Positions 11,033-23,249 of a DNA stretch of 64,000 nucleotides are shown here, in pieces. Under the pieces are notes generated by a model that was not told the origin of the DNA, made no database searches, and worked only from the letters and a program-made list of their open reading frames with translations. Origin of the DNA: Amanita rubescens (Eukaryota; Basidiomycota; Agaricomycetes; Agaricales; Amanitaceae); NCBI GenBank assembly GCA_015039365.1, contig WION01000010.1, forward strand, positions 434,001-498,000, in the 5' to 3' direction. Made by a program: the position numbers and the translations under genes. Numbering within the stretch: the stretch's first letter is position 1; every line of letters starts with the position of its first letter.

Positions 11033-12721
11033 TCAATTAAAATTAAAATAAAAGACGACACCATTGACATGAGCAGGTGATACAAAACTGTGCATCGGGA
11101 GTCCGTAGTGCCTGCATTGGGCAATTTGATCGTTGCTGGCCTTAGCAGCTCCAAGGTTCGCCGGCATACCAGCACCAACAGGGAAAGGGCACGAGGGTGA
11201 TGAATGATCCCTTCCTTTGCAGACATTGCAACGGAAGACCGGAGCAGCCATTCCTGTGCCACAATAAGTAAAATAAGTAATGGCCCTTATTTCACGGAGC
11301 CAAATCTGGTGGTGGACAGGGTCGTTCGTCGGCGGGTGGATGTAGATATTGAAAACCACAGGATCATCCGCATTCTCGCCCAGACTCGCACTGCGGGCTT
11401 TGATAGTGCCCATTACGTGTTCAATAAGCTCGGCTGCGGCCAAGTCCGGTAGATTGTCGTGATGCTGACCTATGAGATGGGTAACCGAAGGCGAGCTAAG
11501 AAGCTTGCGCCGCACAATGTGTTCAATAACATGTTCACTTTCCGGCTGCGCCGGAAGGTGCAAACCCTGGAGGGTCATCACAAATGGTGTCGGTGGCGGA
11601 GAGAAGTCCATTGCAAAAAAGGTGAGATCTGCGCATGACCAATAACGTTGCGTGGTAAGAATACGAACATATGGCACGGGAATGCGATGGACAAGGAAAG
11701 GGAAAACAGGTTGGCAAGATGGGGCAACTGGATAGCTTGAGCCAATGACAGGGATGACATCAGGAAATATCTCAACCAAAGCCTTGCGAATGAGAACAAC
11801 GCGGTGGTGCACTTCATCGGTGACTGTGTCATTGGCGATGAATATGATTAGTTTAGGTGCAGGAACCGCTTCCCATTCGCGAAGCGTCTCTGGATGCACG
11901 ACTTCAAATAACTCGTGCTTGTCGAGCCCCTGAATTACAGGAAAACGGTCGTCAAGAATGCCTTCACCTGAAAACGGGTCGGTCGCAGAATCGATGTACG
12001 ATATGGGCGTAATTGTCGGTGTATTAGTTGAAGTCAGTGACACCGCTGCCGCTTCGTTCGGTAAGTGGGTGGAAGAAGCAGAGCCAGGGCACAGGATATC
12101 AGATCCAGTGCCAGAGAAAAGAGAACCAAAGCGGCTGATGGCAGTATCCTCCACTTTGATGGGCGCCGGACGATCACTTGTGGCTGGAGGTGGGTGCTCC
12201 AAAACTTTGGCTGATGCGCTGGGAACTGTAGGCTGAAAAGAAAATTGCTGGACATCCATCACGGCAGGCAGCGTGGCTGGCTGCAATGGAGCAGCAGCCA
12301 GAGTATATGGCATTGCAGGGGCTACAATGTCAGAAATGGACATGCGCTGGCTAGTAGCAGACGATCCTGCAACGGACATGTGCCGGCTAGTAGAATCGGG
12401 CGATCCTGCAATGGACATGCGCCGGCTAGTAGAATCGGACAATCCTGCAATGGACATGCGGCGACTGGAAACAGATGACCGAGGAACAATGGACATTAGG
12501 GAGTCCCAGCTAGAGACAGACATTGAGGCTGGAGAGACTGTCAACCTACCGACAGCATCCACGAACAAAATCTACTTACCAGAGCAATCATTGTTTGCAG
12601 AAATCATATCAGCAGAGCGCGAACGCTTGGTATCCAACTCGGATAAGACAGGGCTACCGGAGCGCTTTCTAGCTGAATCAAAGTTTGCCTGGGTGAGATT
12701 GACGAAAGAGAAGTTAGCCAT
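11033..12721 (-). CDS. gene B2: zinc-knuckle protein with tandem serine-rich repeats (intact)
   Basis: There are two exons: 12721-12580, a 42-nt GTAAGT...CAG intron, then 12537-11033, in frame for 548 residues. I chose the ATG reading MANFSFVNLTQANF. The N-terminal region carries about four copies of a 13-14 residue repeat of the type SRRMSIAGSPDSTS (roughly residues 65-110). This is followed by low-complexity Pro/Ala/Ser sequence, then the same core as gene B (KHELFEVVHPETLREWEA, KLIIFIANDTVTDEVHHR) and a CCHC knuckle, CNVCKGRDHSSPSC. The last 45 residues are unique. The RRMS repeats resemble basic-residue kinase sites. The knuckle suggests RNA or single-stranded DNA binding. Members are, to my knowledge, typical of Agaricomycetes with no assigned role. 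Confidence 0.75.
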
Positions 12722-13203
12722 AGTCGTAAGTTGGACGAGGGTAGAGCTGACCGTCAGATATACGCCCAATATATGGGCAACAACGAGCTACCCTTTGTCA
12801 AAGGCCATGATGCGAGCACTTGTTTTGTTGGGGCCACGTTCGGCGCCTTTTCTCAGCGAATAACTGGTAAAGCTTTCCATATCAGGATAGGATTGTAAAG
12901 CTGAAAGGAAAATGCAAGCACCCCAGAATAATCAGGATGCCGGTTTGGAGGTGGCCAGACTTCTCTGATCTTCTTGCCGAAGCACATTTCTGAGGGTCAA
13001 GAGACTAAGCGAATGCCTGGATCATGGCAAAAACGTGCATTCCCTGAGGCACATGGCCAACTGACAAAGCAGTTCAGAACGACACGGATGCGTAGGCCAG
13101 CAGTCCGCTTGCGGTGTTCCGGGGGGGAAAGTATTAAGAGAAGCGGAAAAATTGTAATACGTATTACATAATACTTGTAAGCTGACTACTTCAAGCAAAC
13201 TCG
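12722..13203. other. intergenic spacer between divergent gene ends
   Basis: About 480 bases hold the promoter of B2 and the 3' flank of the first WD40 gene. No repeat or coding signal was noted. Confidence 0.45.
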
Positions 13204-15018
13204 TCAAGGAAAATTCAACCAGCTTGGCAGCGGGGGTGCTGGTGCAGGTGGCTGCAACCATTCCCATATCGCCCGCCTCAAATACTCGCCGGTGCGTTGA
13301 AGGAAATGTACTGCAGTTGACCCGATAGTTCCGAGATCATGTTTGAGCGCTGAAAAGTAGATCAGGCCGTAATCCGCAATGAGGCAGGTCAAACACTGAA
13401 AGTCAAATCCTTCAGAATTAGAAACAATGGCTCAAGGGTAGGTACGTGCCATGGCGGAGGGCTTGACGATGAAAGCTATGATCGCGAAGCAAAAGCAAAA
13501 TCCGTAAAAGGGTCGTGGCATCCGAGTCCTCAAATTTTCGATAAACTTGACATTGAAAGTTCAGATCCTGTGCTTGCCAGTCGCACGAAAGCTCACCTTG
13601 TCTTGCGCCCAAAAAAGAAGTTGCGAAGGTGATTCGCGACGGGCTAAATCGGGATCGATTCTGAGCTTTTTTTTGTTGTGCATGGGGGGTACTCACGCTG
13701 CCGAGATGCCCATATTTGAATGCAAGGATCACGACCAGTAGTCGCAGTCGCAACAAGTTCAGCATCGCCAGATCGCCGGACCTTGGTTTGGCCGTCAGGA
13801 GGATCATGCAGAAAACTGCTAACACTTACTGCAATGCATCGAACAAGCTTCGCAGGCACTGTGAGATTCTAGAATTGAGATATTCTTGTTGAATTCCGCA
13901 TATTAACTCACGACCATGCTCTAGAACTTGAAAGATGCCACAGGAATGCTTATCCCACACACATGGCCGCCCAGTGTGTGAACCCGATGATACAAGTGAC
14001 CCATTGGCCAAAAACTCCACTCCAATTGGATAGTTAGTATCTGGGAGGATAGTGTCAATGAAAGAACGTGTTTTCGTCATTGACTTTAGCGAATACACAT
14101 CGACTCCGGTGCTGAGATTTGAGATTGCGATTTCCTTCTCATCCGGTGATATGGCAGAAAAGCCACTTGCATTACTGTGAGACTGCAATCGACATAACAA
14201 TGCTTAAGACTCACATGTGGCGATGGGTGTGACTTGGTTCAATGCACCATAATTGAGCTGAGGTAGCGACATCCCAACACCTGCCAAAGCAAATGAGAAT
14301 CGGAAGAAATGGTAAATGACATCATATGTACACTATACCATGGTTAAGGTAAGAAACGACAAGATTGCGACCACGGTTTGTGAAATGCAAAGACCTCGCT
14401 CTAACGCGGTCGTCGTCAGCGTCTTCTCCCTCAACGCGCCCCCGAGGAAGTGTGCTTGGCCTCGGTAGAATGGAGTTAGTCGCATAATGTGCTGTGTTGA
14501 TGGTATTGGTATTGATTAGTGGCTAACGCCCCCCAGCGAACGGACGAAACTCACTGATTGCGGTGGCAATATGAACCTGTGGGCCTGCCCCAATTCCGAT
14601 TCGGCATGGCTGAGCAAATGGATCAACCGCAAGAGCATACACCGGTGTCTGATGCAGGCCAGTCAATATTGGCACAAATGCGCCCTGAAATTATCCATAG
14701 TCAGTGCACGTCGTGATGAATTAACTTGAATGGTACCTGGAACTTGTCGATGAATGCAGCAGTTCCGTCCACGCATCCAACAAAAAGCCTGTCTTCTCGG
14801 TGACTGTCCCAAACCAACGACAAGGCACGGCTGTCCAGACGAAAAGAAGAGAGTTTATTTCCGTCCTCGACATCCCAAATCACTAGTGTGGAATCGTCAC
14901 TTCCACTGGCAAGGTAGCGACCTTTTGCTGAGAAAGCTAAGGATATGATAGAGTCGCCATGTTCTCCTGCCAGGCGACGAGTTGGAAGGTAAGGGCCGAC
15001 GTGCGGGTAATTAGCCAT
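13204..15018 (-). CDS. WD40-repeat protein 1, probable C-terminal membrane segment
   Basis: A multi-exon minus-strand gene starts MANYPHVGPYLPTRR at 15018. The first exon gives a clear WD40 blade (HGDSIISLAFSAKGRYLASG, STLVIWDVED) and part of the next (RLFVGCVDGTAAFIDK). Later exons read VYALAVDPFAQPCRIGIGAG, then FSAISPDEKEIAISNLSTGV, FLANGSLVSSGSHTG and AELVATATTGRDPCIQIWAS. The last exon (13392-13204) reads CLIADYGLIYFSALKHDLG and ends in a proline-rich tail. GT-AG introns are visible at about 14736-14685 and 13697 onward. It is a paralogue of the copies at 18.8 and 51.6 kb. WD40 propellers are scaffolds; no partner can be inferred. Exact exon borders are uncertain. Confidence 0.6.
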
Positions 15019-15215
15019 AATCTCTTGGGGTTGCAAGGCGAAAAGGGAACAGCCTTTTGAATGGTGTTCGGTTCTGGGAGATCGATGCAAAAACGTGGCA
15101 AACGCATGATTGATTGACCTTGTAGTGCAATGGAAGGAACAAAGACTTGAGCCACCGTCCTAGCATTGACCTCTCGTACTGACATTTAAAGTGAGGAACG
15201 GTTCTTTAGCCATCC

Positions 15216-16200
15216 ATGGACCCATATAACCGCATTTACGAACCACTCACGAACAGATTCATATTTGAGAAGGAACGAAGCCTCGAGTCGCCAGCAGTGG
15301 CCGATGTGACTGACCAATGGCCAGCCCAAAACAGCATGCATGTCCACCATTATCATGATCATCGGCTGGTACCGGAAATCAATCAACCGCAGAAAGCAGG
15401 GTCAAGCCAAGCTCCCGTGATGGGTGAGTAGATATCAGCCTCTTGATTGTGGTGGTGCCGAAATGTTAGCTAGTGGAAAGCCCTTCAAAACTTATAGCGA
15501 GACCGAAGGGGTCTCTTTCAAAGCCTGGTGCTGGCGGCTATTCGCTTCGTGATGCTTTGGGATGGAGCAAGGATCACTATAAGACTATTCAGGTTCGTGT
15601 GATCGTGATCGTTTCAGATTAATTATAAATCAATTCACGACGTTTTCAGGCCCAGTTGCAGAAGCTTTGCGACAGATACCTTGATACCCGAATTTCATTC
15701 AGGGAGCAAGATCAGAATGCTATGAATGGGTATCGAACTGCTGTAGGTGATCTAAGCTAATACAAGTTATAGCCTGAAATGTCGTCAGGCTGCCCGAATG
15801 CATCCCATGTTGCAGCAATATGATCATGCATGGCCTGTGGACGATTTTGCTGCAATCTATCTGAAGAACACTTCAGCTAGTTTCCGGCGGAGAAATCGCA
15901 GCAGCAAGGGCCATGACAAAGTAACGCGAGTTTAGATTTTCTTTGTATTCTTCCTAGCGTCGAATGTGACGATCCGTATCGTACAAAATCTACATAAACG
16001 TCACAATGTGAATCGTGATCCAGCGGGAACCACCATGAATGGCAGTGAAGATGAATTTCATACCACTCCGGAAACTCCATGTTATCGAGGCTTTCAGCGA
16101 CCTTGGGGGAGGCGACCGCCTCCGTGGGCAATGACTCTTACACCTGGATCGACAATGAGGCTGGCGAGAAGCTGAGAGGAGATGGTGGCGATGGCCTTTC
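15216..16200 (+). CDS. gene C: uncharacterised multi-exon protein
   Basis: Starts MDPYNRIYEPLTNRFIFEKE and is joined by short introns to LVESPSKLIARPKGSLSK...SLRDALGWSKDHY (15472-15595), then AQLQKLCDRYLDTRISFREQ, then, after a 44-nt intron at 15729-15772, CRQAARMHPMLQQYDHAWPV with a basic tail (NTSASFRRRNRSSKGHDK). A later stretch reads SYTWIDNEAGEKLRGDGG and stops near 16200. The block RMHP...YDHAWPVDDFAAIYLK matches a lineage-specific Agaricomycete family known to me only as hypothetical. A degraded second copy lies at 16.8 kb. The last junctions are uncertain. Confidence 0.45.
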
Positions 16201-16814
16201 GGCCTGCCAGATATGAATAACCTTTGCGGTGTGAGTCCTAAGCCTGAGTTTGCCAACGGCGATTTCAAGTTCGCCTTCCTGTCTCGCCCGCCTGGGCCAT
16301 CAGTTCTTTCAATGACGGGGGAGGAAAATAAAACGCCCGCACACCCTGTCTGGTTGCCCTCTCGTGTAGCTCACTTGCAAGGTTCTAGTCCCCACCTCGA
16401 CTGACATCCGACCCCCCTGATGTCGAGCGGCGCTCGTAGAAAGAGGATTTGCAACGCGAGCATTGGAACACATCCGTTTTGGCGTTTTGTTCCTTTGAGC
16501 AAAAGAGCAGGATCTGCAGATACAACCCACAAGGTCAACCCCCCGTTTCGCGTGCCAGTGGCCATTATTGAAGTAGGATGACGTTCATAGGACTGGAGAC
16601 GCAGCCATGTGGCCTCGATTTGATCGGTCTCAGATCTCAGGTGGGATCCTTGCATCTCCATCATCGGTTGCCGCCGAACATCAATCAGAAAGATCAAGCC
16701 GACTTGGACGCCGTCGGGTAAGTGGATAGCAACTTCTTGAACGAGCCAGCATCGCAAATGACACCTACTGCTGAACCTTCAACTTGAAAATATGTAGTAA
16801 AAGCCCAGGGTTCT

Positions 16815-17040
16815 CTTTCATAGCCCAGTCACGTCGGTGGCTACTCGCTTCTCACTGCCCAGTGGGATGGAGCAAGGATCACTGCAGGTAATTCCTCATC
16901 CCATCGTGATCGTTTCATCCTATATTAGTTCATGCTCGTGTTGTTCCAGATTCAGATGCAAATCCTTTGCGACACCCACTTGATAGGCGATATTCTTTCA
17001 GCAGACAAGATAGGACTGCAGCCTAAAATTGTAACACGAG
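16815..17040 (+). pseudogene. degenerate fragment of gene C
   Basis: The stretch reading TTCTCTTTCATAGCCCAGTC through GATGGAGCAAGGATCACT, then a GTAATT...CCAG intron and ATTCAGATGCAAATCCTTTG, parallels gene C exons 2-3 (15510-15700) at roughly three-quarters identity, with frame-breaking changes. It is a decayed tandem duplicate. Confidence 0.6.
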
Positions 17041-17177
17041 TCTGATGGGAGCAATGATTTTGCGTAAATCGTCTTTTGTGGTTCCTATATCGAAGCATGG
17101 TTTCCTCGTTGTCTAAATGTTTAAATATGCTTCTATGTCACTGCCGATAAACTCCCATCTTTCCGCACCGCCAAGCC

Positions 17178-17636
17178 GTGGACATGAAGCAATTAAAACA
17201 AGTAGATATTTCAAAATTGCGATTCAATTGCATGCTAACGGATTGCATTTGCATCCAGAGGAAGACTTGCTGCAACACACTGGATGGAATATACTTTGCA
17301 GATGACAGAGGGCGACTCGCAGGGTTGCGAATACCGATCGTAATCACCGAGAATACCAGTACACCAGTCGTGGAGGCTGCCATTCCTTGTTATGCTCATA
17401 TACCTCTGAGGAAGGCCTATCTGCACGTTGCCGCCATGTCGGGCAACATTCATACCTTCGTCATTTTTTTTCGCTATCACCCAAACTTAGCAGATAATGG
17501 ATCACTTCGGAGCCTTGACGCAAACATCCGCTGGAAGGGTGATGCTGTCGTTCTGAAAGCAGGCAAGCGGGACAATTTTGTGCATTTGCGAGGAGCAAAG
17601 GAGAAATTACTCGCAGCTTTTGCTGTGAAACGGTGA
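17178..17636 (+). CDS. uncharacterised 152-residue protein
   Basis: A single-exon frame starts MDMKQLKQVDISKLR. Composition is protein-like with ordered secondary structure. The C-terminal segment (IRWKGDAVVLKAGKRDNFVH, then a basic end AAFAVKR) resembles the end of several Agaricomycete hypothetical proteins. Two cysteines pairs (CICIQRKTCC) sit near residue 25. No domain is recognised. The neighbour upstream is the gene C relic. It could also be the last exon of a longer gene. Confidence 0.35.
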   Translation: MDMKQLKQVDISKLRFNCMLTDCICIQRKTCCNTLDGIYFADDRGRLAGLRIPIVITENTSTPVVEAAIPCYAHIPLRKAYLHVAAMSGNIHTFVIFFRYHPNLADNGSLRSLDANIRWKGDAVVLKAGKRDNFVHLRGAKEKLLAAFAVKR

Positions 17637-17639
17637 GAT

Positions 17640-18756
17640 TTCGTCGCAACTTCATGGAAAGTCAGACTAATGGCTCGTCTATGTCTTCAAGCTTTGCAAT
17701 GCGAATGGGCTTTACTGCAAACCGTCGGACACCAAAGCGGGCTACTATTGCAGCATGGGGAAAAGTTAGAAATTTCAGTTTCAAAGCACCATTTTGAACG
17801 GTGGTACGGACCTTCTAAGGGGTATTTTAAATACGTTTAAGTCGTCACACTTTTCCTGCTTGTAATCCTACTCTGAACTTGAATATTGGAATTTGGCGAT
17901 GGCCACTTTCATGACCTTCGCGACTAGTACTGGCGCCATCTCATTGCTGATGTGTTATCTCTGCAGTATTCGATGCAAGACACATCGTTGCGAAACCACA
18001 ACCATCAAAGGTACCGGAAAATAAGCCGCGCGTGCATGCAGAGGTAGAATCGCGCTCTAAAAGAATCGTCTTCAGACCATCCTACAGATCTTTGTTCGGC
18101 TTGAAATCACTACCTCGAATGTGTCGATTCCTTTATGAAACAGTTATATTCAGGCGCGTCCCAGTGGCACGTGAAACGTGGCAATGATGGTTGTAATTTT
18201 AGTGGGTTTGCGCGGCTGGAGCAGGGTCGCCAAAACTTGGCTTTCAAGCCTAAATGGCCCATTGGTTTCATCCCACCGACCTCATGATGCAGGAAATTAC
18301 CGCATACACGTTTTGTAATCGAGCATCTAAGGCATATGCCGTGTACACGTTTTCAACGCACAATCGAATGACGTCTAGTGTGATTATACAAAATTCTTTG
18401 TCCTGGTACATTTCTAGATCTAGATCTGCAAGCATACAACAAAATTCACCAGTTTCTTTGTTGAATTCTCGGCTATGACTCAGTGACATCACGTTTTCTG
18501 GGTTGGAATAACGGCTCAATTGCGAGTACCACCATTGCGCCACGTTGTGGAGGCTGGCCTGGCGGAAACACAGGATTTGAATGTTCTGCCATACCAATCT
18601 GCCCATCGTTTTACGGCTCGGACGATCCGGATCTGGACGGTGAACTGCGATTTTCTTTCTTTGCTTGGTTGACTAACCTGACTTTTCAGAGAACTATAAT
18701 AACGGCCACTTCGACAACAGTATCCTACCTACAACAGTGTCCTACCTCTAACCCCG
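17640..18756. other. spacer before WD40 gene 2
   Basis: About 1.1 kb with no coherent coding frame on either strand. The last few hundred bases would be the promoter region of the WD40 gene. A short palindromic TCTAGATCTAGATCTG occurs near 18413. Nothing else was supported. Confidence 0.4.
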
Positions 18757-20378
18757 ATGACTTATCCTCTTTATCTTCCAACTCGCAGATTGACGGGCGA
18801 ACACAAGGAACCCATCACCTGCCTAGCCTTTTCGTCAGCGGGTGATTACCTGGCCAGTGGTAGCGAAGACGGAGTATTAGTAATCTGGAATATTGCGAGC
18901 GGCGCGCAAGTGACATCCATACAATTCGAGACCCCAGTCTTGTCGTTGGTCTGGGACAGTTGACATCAGGCCAGACTCTTCGTCGGTTGTTCAGATGGTA
19001 TTGCATTATATATCGACAACTATCAGGTTTAATCCTATTTTTACGAGAATGCCTCCGGCTAATGCTTCTGCAGGGTCCTCTCATTTCCATATTGATGGAC
19101 GAACTCCTGAAGCCAGTTTATGCGATAGCTGTTAGCCGGCATTTGCCAGTGTGCCACATAGCATTAGTGGCTGGATCGAATGTTTTTCTGGCTGCCGGCG
19201 ATAATGGTGAGGCCATCTACCCGTTGTACCTTGAACTTAACGTGAATTGTTCTGTGCGATTTGACAGCAGAATTCAGGACCATCGCTCTCCTGCGGCCTT
19301 TCGACCTTCAATTCGATGGTGAAAAAACGTGTGGGAGGTCGCTCCACTTCGTAGAGCGCGACAAGAAATTGATTGTTTCTTATCTGCACCATGGTATATT
19401 GTTCGTGTCACCTAAATCATCGAATCCCCAGCCTATGACTAACAATTGATAGTTGCTGGGATGTCGCAACGCTGTCACGCTTGTGGCAAATCCTTCCAGG
19501 CCCAACTCAGAATGTGTGAGTGCAGTGCGTGTTCTATGGTAACTTGTATTCATTGTAGCCAAAGAGCATTCTCTGCAATTTCTCCGGACGAGAAGGAGAT
19601 TGCAGTATCCAATTATCGCATGGGTGTAGATATCTATTCCACGGAGTCGCTGGTCAAGACTCGCTCCTACGCAGATGATATACCCATCATGCTGTATTAC
19701 GATCTACTCTCTGTAAATTTTCTGGCAAATGGGAGGTTTGTGACGATGGGCTCGCACAATGGTCAAGTTCGCATTTGGGACAAACATACTGGAAAGATTG
19801 TCCAGACACTTGAACATGATCGTGAGTATCTGTTGTATCTGTTGGCTTTGAGAGCATGTTAAGTTACGCTTACCTGCATTTGTAGAATATCTCGTCAAAT
19901 CCATCGCTGTGTGTTGTGCTTGATTGATGTCGTGCACTTACTAATTCTGACAAGGAATGTACCTTCCAAGATGTGGAGATGCTTGCAGCAGCAAGTGTCC
20001 GGGACGACTTCTATATTCAACTTTGGGTTTCCAAGCAGAGTATGATAGCTTCTTTTACCAGTCTATTACTATCTAAATATCTTTTGCGCATCCCAGCTAA
20101 ACCGAAACATCCTTTCTATGGACACTATCGTGCAGTGCTACTGGTCCTTTTCTTGTCCTGGACGATTGGTGTCTTTCTTGCTGTCAGACAGCTGGTAAGC
20201 GGTGATTTTTCTGATTTTTCTGTCTAACCCCCCAGATGCACAGAATTTTGACAGAGTAAGCCAAGCCTTCTCGCCTCTTGGAGATGCTGCGATCCTTGCC
20301 AACTTGGCTGTGTGCCGCATGTTTGCCTATGTAAGCGATGAAATTGTGCCGATGTGGCTAAAATCAGTTGGCTTGTGA
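18757..20378 (+). pseudogene. WD40-repeat protein 2, in-frame TGA after the first blade
   Basis: Starts MTYPLYLPTRRLTGEHKEPI and tracks WD40 protein 1 closely (CLAFSSAGDYLASGSEDGVL). A TGA at 18961-18963 falls between LSLVWDS and HQARLFVGCSDGIALYIDNY; both sides are conserved and in the same frame, so the stop is a single-codon lesion or a sequencing error. Later exons follow (KPVYAIAVSRHLPVCHIALV, LHFVERDKKLIVSYLHHG, FSAISPDEKEIAVSNYRMGV, FLANGRFVTMGSHNGQVRIW), then a likely membrane helix (VLLVLFLSWTIGVFLAV) and VSQAFSPLGDAAILANLAVC to a stop at 20378. Apart from the TGA I found no frame-breaking lesion. Confidence 0.6.
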
Positions 20379-20665
20379 GTGCTGAGCCTCTGCGCTCCAC
20401 TGGTCAGCAAAAGTTTCCATCGCAATGTGCACTTTTTTGTATGCAGTTCACTTTATATGCCTTCTCACTTATGTAAAGTTACAAAAATATCAGATTAGTT
20501 TGATTGCTATGTGTATCTGTGCCACTGAATGTACTATAGCCATCGCTACTCGCCCAATTAAGATCAATCTCGAAGAGTGGCAAGATACCACCAAGACAGG
20601 TGAAAGTGGGAACTAGAACGACATGCTCTGTAAGGAACTGGTGCCAGGATCCTTATCGGATGACG

Positions 20666-20681
20666 TAGGGTTAGGGTTAGG
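20666..20681 (+). repeat. short interstitial telomere-like tract
   Basis: TAGGGTTAGGGTTAGG is about 2.7 units of the fungal telomere repeat TTAGGG. It is too short to be a telomere and could arise by chance or from break repair. Confidence 0.6.
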
Positions 20682-21853
20682 AAAAAGCGAAGGTATGGTT
20701 GTAAAAGAAATCTGCGTATAACACATTCGATAGAGACACAGCGGGGCGGTGGATGGCTCTGGAGAAGGAGATGTGGGTAGGGGTATTGGGACGCAGAGGA
20801 CTCTCTACAGCCAGTAACAGTTGTAAAAAGCCCGTGCAAGGCGGCACCGGTGAATGGCCAGCCGACCCGGCAAAACAAATCGAAGGGGACCGGTTGGTAG
20901 GAAATCTTGGACGACTGCGGGGCAGAATCGCGCCGCGGTAGAATCTGCCGGTCTTCTGCACTGCCGGGCGGGCATCCACCTGACTGATATAAACATATAG
21001 TGCAAAACGCCGGCCGCATCAAGATTTGGTGGATGGGCATATTGGATAGGTGGCTAGGGGCAACGACGTCCGGATGGTGGGGTAGACAAAGAGACCCGGG
21101 GGGGCAGGGAGTGTGTGAGTGAACCTGGTTGATCTTGGAGTGTCTGGTCGAATGATGATGGCGGTAATCGAGTTCCACACTTGAGAAGGTCGCGGATTCC
21201 TCTCCCATCTACGATAGCGCTGGCCGTAAATGAACTCAAGTGGGGTCGTGAGGTCCAGGTTGCTGGGCCAGATTTGGGAGAGGAAGGAGGGCTAGGCGTA
21301 GCCGTAGAGAGGGCCATATGGCAAGGAGCATCGCTCCGCGGCTCAATACGCTATCATACTGCAGGAGACCTTAGTACTCAGTCGCTTGGATGGGGGAACG
21401 GGTGCCGCACCTTGCTCGGATGTCCTTGGTCGCACAAAATCTTGAGCTTCCCCGTCGGAGGCTGCTGGGTGCTGCTGGGGTGCTCTTGCTGGGGCAGGGC
21501 TGTCAGATGCTGCGGAAGATGGGTTGGAGGGATGCGGGAGTTGCGGGTCCAGGTGGTGGTGATTGGAGCGGTTTAGCTGGAGCACAGGAGCTTAGGACTT
21601 GAAGCGGGCTGGTGGTAGAAAAGAGTGACCCGACCTAGCGATATGCTGGCTTCACTTCCCGTATGCATTGGTTCTAGAACCTGCCCGCTCCGGTCAGCAC
21701 GGCATGAAACAAGGGCTAAGGCTGGTCTTTCCCCAGTGCAACGAGTTGTGGGTCGCGCAGCATAGGTGTGGCAGGTAAGACGTATGGTGGCTGTGCTAAC
21801 CGCCCGCTATTTCTCGACACACGCAGCGCCTTTCTACTATAGTATCCTCTGCT
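20682..21853. other. GC-rich spacer upstream of the oxygenase gene
   Basis: About 1.17 kb. The minus strand is open over 21054-21317 with Ser/Pro-rich composition and two other frames overlap it, but none has a family signature and codon use is indistinct. The last 100 bases contain a possible splice acceptor (TTTCTACTATAG at 21844), so the oxygenase gene may have a further 5' exon here. Confidence 0.35.
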
Positions 21854-22599
21854 ATGGTTGGCTCTAAGGCAAACAAGATGTTTCAACACTGTGCTGACGT
21901 CCTTGGATCTGATCCCGCATTCCTCGATCTGCTTTCTGTTGCAATCACCGACGACGCTTTGCAGGCTGTTTCCCATGCCCTAGCCACATGTCTCAAGGAT
22001 GCAGGGGCCTCACCGAAACTTCTAGATCCCTCCAAACTTGTCAATAACTTTATTTCTTTCTGCAACAATCCTCTTTGTCACGGGAACACTGTCAGCGAAC
22101 AACTTCTGCAGGTTTTGAAGGACCGCCGAAACCTGAAAAACACACGGCAGGAGCAGCAGCGACTCTTCGTCTTCCAGGCCGGCCTGAACTGGAAATCACC
22201 ATTCCAGGCGATTCGCAGGCAGCAGCTATTAGATAGCATTCCCACTTTTCTTGCAATCGACCTTGGAGTCGGAGCGATCTACCCTCCACCTGGTCACTGG
22301 ATTGCCGAGAACAAGACAATATTTAATATGTGGAGCAGCCATCTTAAGAACTGCAAGATGAAGGACCGACGTACCCCACGCCTCCCAGTTCATGAACTAG
22401 ACGAGGAGATGCTTATGCATGATTTACTGCCTGGCCAAAGTGCCATTTTCAGAGACGAAGAAGGTAAGCGTATTTCAGACTATTCCAGCCATCCACTAAT
22501 GCGCATTTCAAGACCAATTGGTTGGGATCGTTATTCGGGATTTCTGCAAGCACCCTGAGCTCATACATTTCGTCAATCAGGTGATTCAGCTGAGCATAG

Positions 22600-22890
22600 C
22601 AGTACTTTACACTCCCCCCCCAGTCTGATTAGACTCCGATAGGACTCCTAAGACTCCTATAGGACTCTGATCACTGTCCGATCAAAAATCAAAAAAATGT
22701 GTAAAAAGGTAAAATACATGTTTTGCATTGTTTGGTTAGTCCAATTAGACTCCTAGGACTCCTATAGGACTCTGATCACTGTCCAATAAAAAAATCAAAA
22801 ATTTGTAAAAAGGTAAAATACATGTTTTGCATTGTTTGGTCAGTCCATTAGACTCCTAGGACTCCTATAGGACTGCAATCACTGTCTGAC
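22600..22890. repeat. KDZ terminal and subterminal repeats, left end
   Basis: After the terminal CAGTACTTTACACT and C-run, a unit containing GACTCCTATAGGACTC, TGATCACTGTC and a downstream TTTTGCATTGTTTGGT is repeated about three times (starts near 22618, 22738 and 22843). The palindromic CCTATAGG and TGATCA cores are plausible transposase-binding sites. The right end (28741-28971) carries similar but non-identical GGACTCC/TCCGAT clusters. Confidence 0.8.
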
Positions 22891-23249
22891 AAAAAAGAAT
22901 TGCTTAAAATCCTTAAAAACTGTGCTTGTATTGGTTGTTTATGTTTGTTTATGTTTGTTTATGTTTGCTCATGCTCAGCAATGTATTGAGAATGTAGCCA
23001 TGAGCTGGAGAAGACAGTTGTCCATGTATGAGAAAATGTTGTTTAAGGTATAATATTAGTTAATTGAGAATAGTGTAGTCATGAATTGGAGAAGACAGAT
23101 AGTTGTCAACTTGTCCATGTATGAGAAAGTGTTGTCAAGGATGATGTATTTGTATTTATTTATAATATCAGTTAATGTAGAGGGTTTTGTATATACTTGC
23201 ATATGTTTGATATAGTACATTTTACTCTAATATGATACAGATACAGATT

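Noticed and set aside
20564..21208. Long minus-strand open frame of 214 codons
   Set aside because: Composition is Pro/Ser/His/Arg-rich without any family signature, and three other long frames overlap it; GC-rich DNA alone explains the openness.
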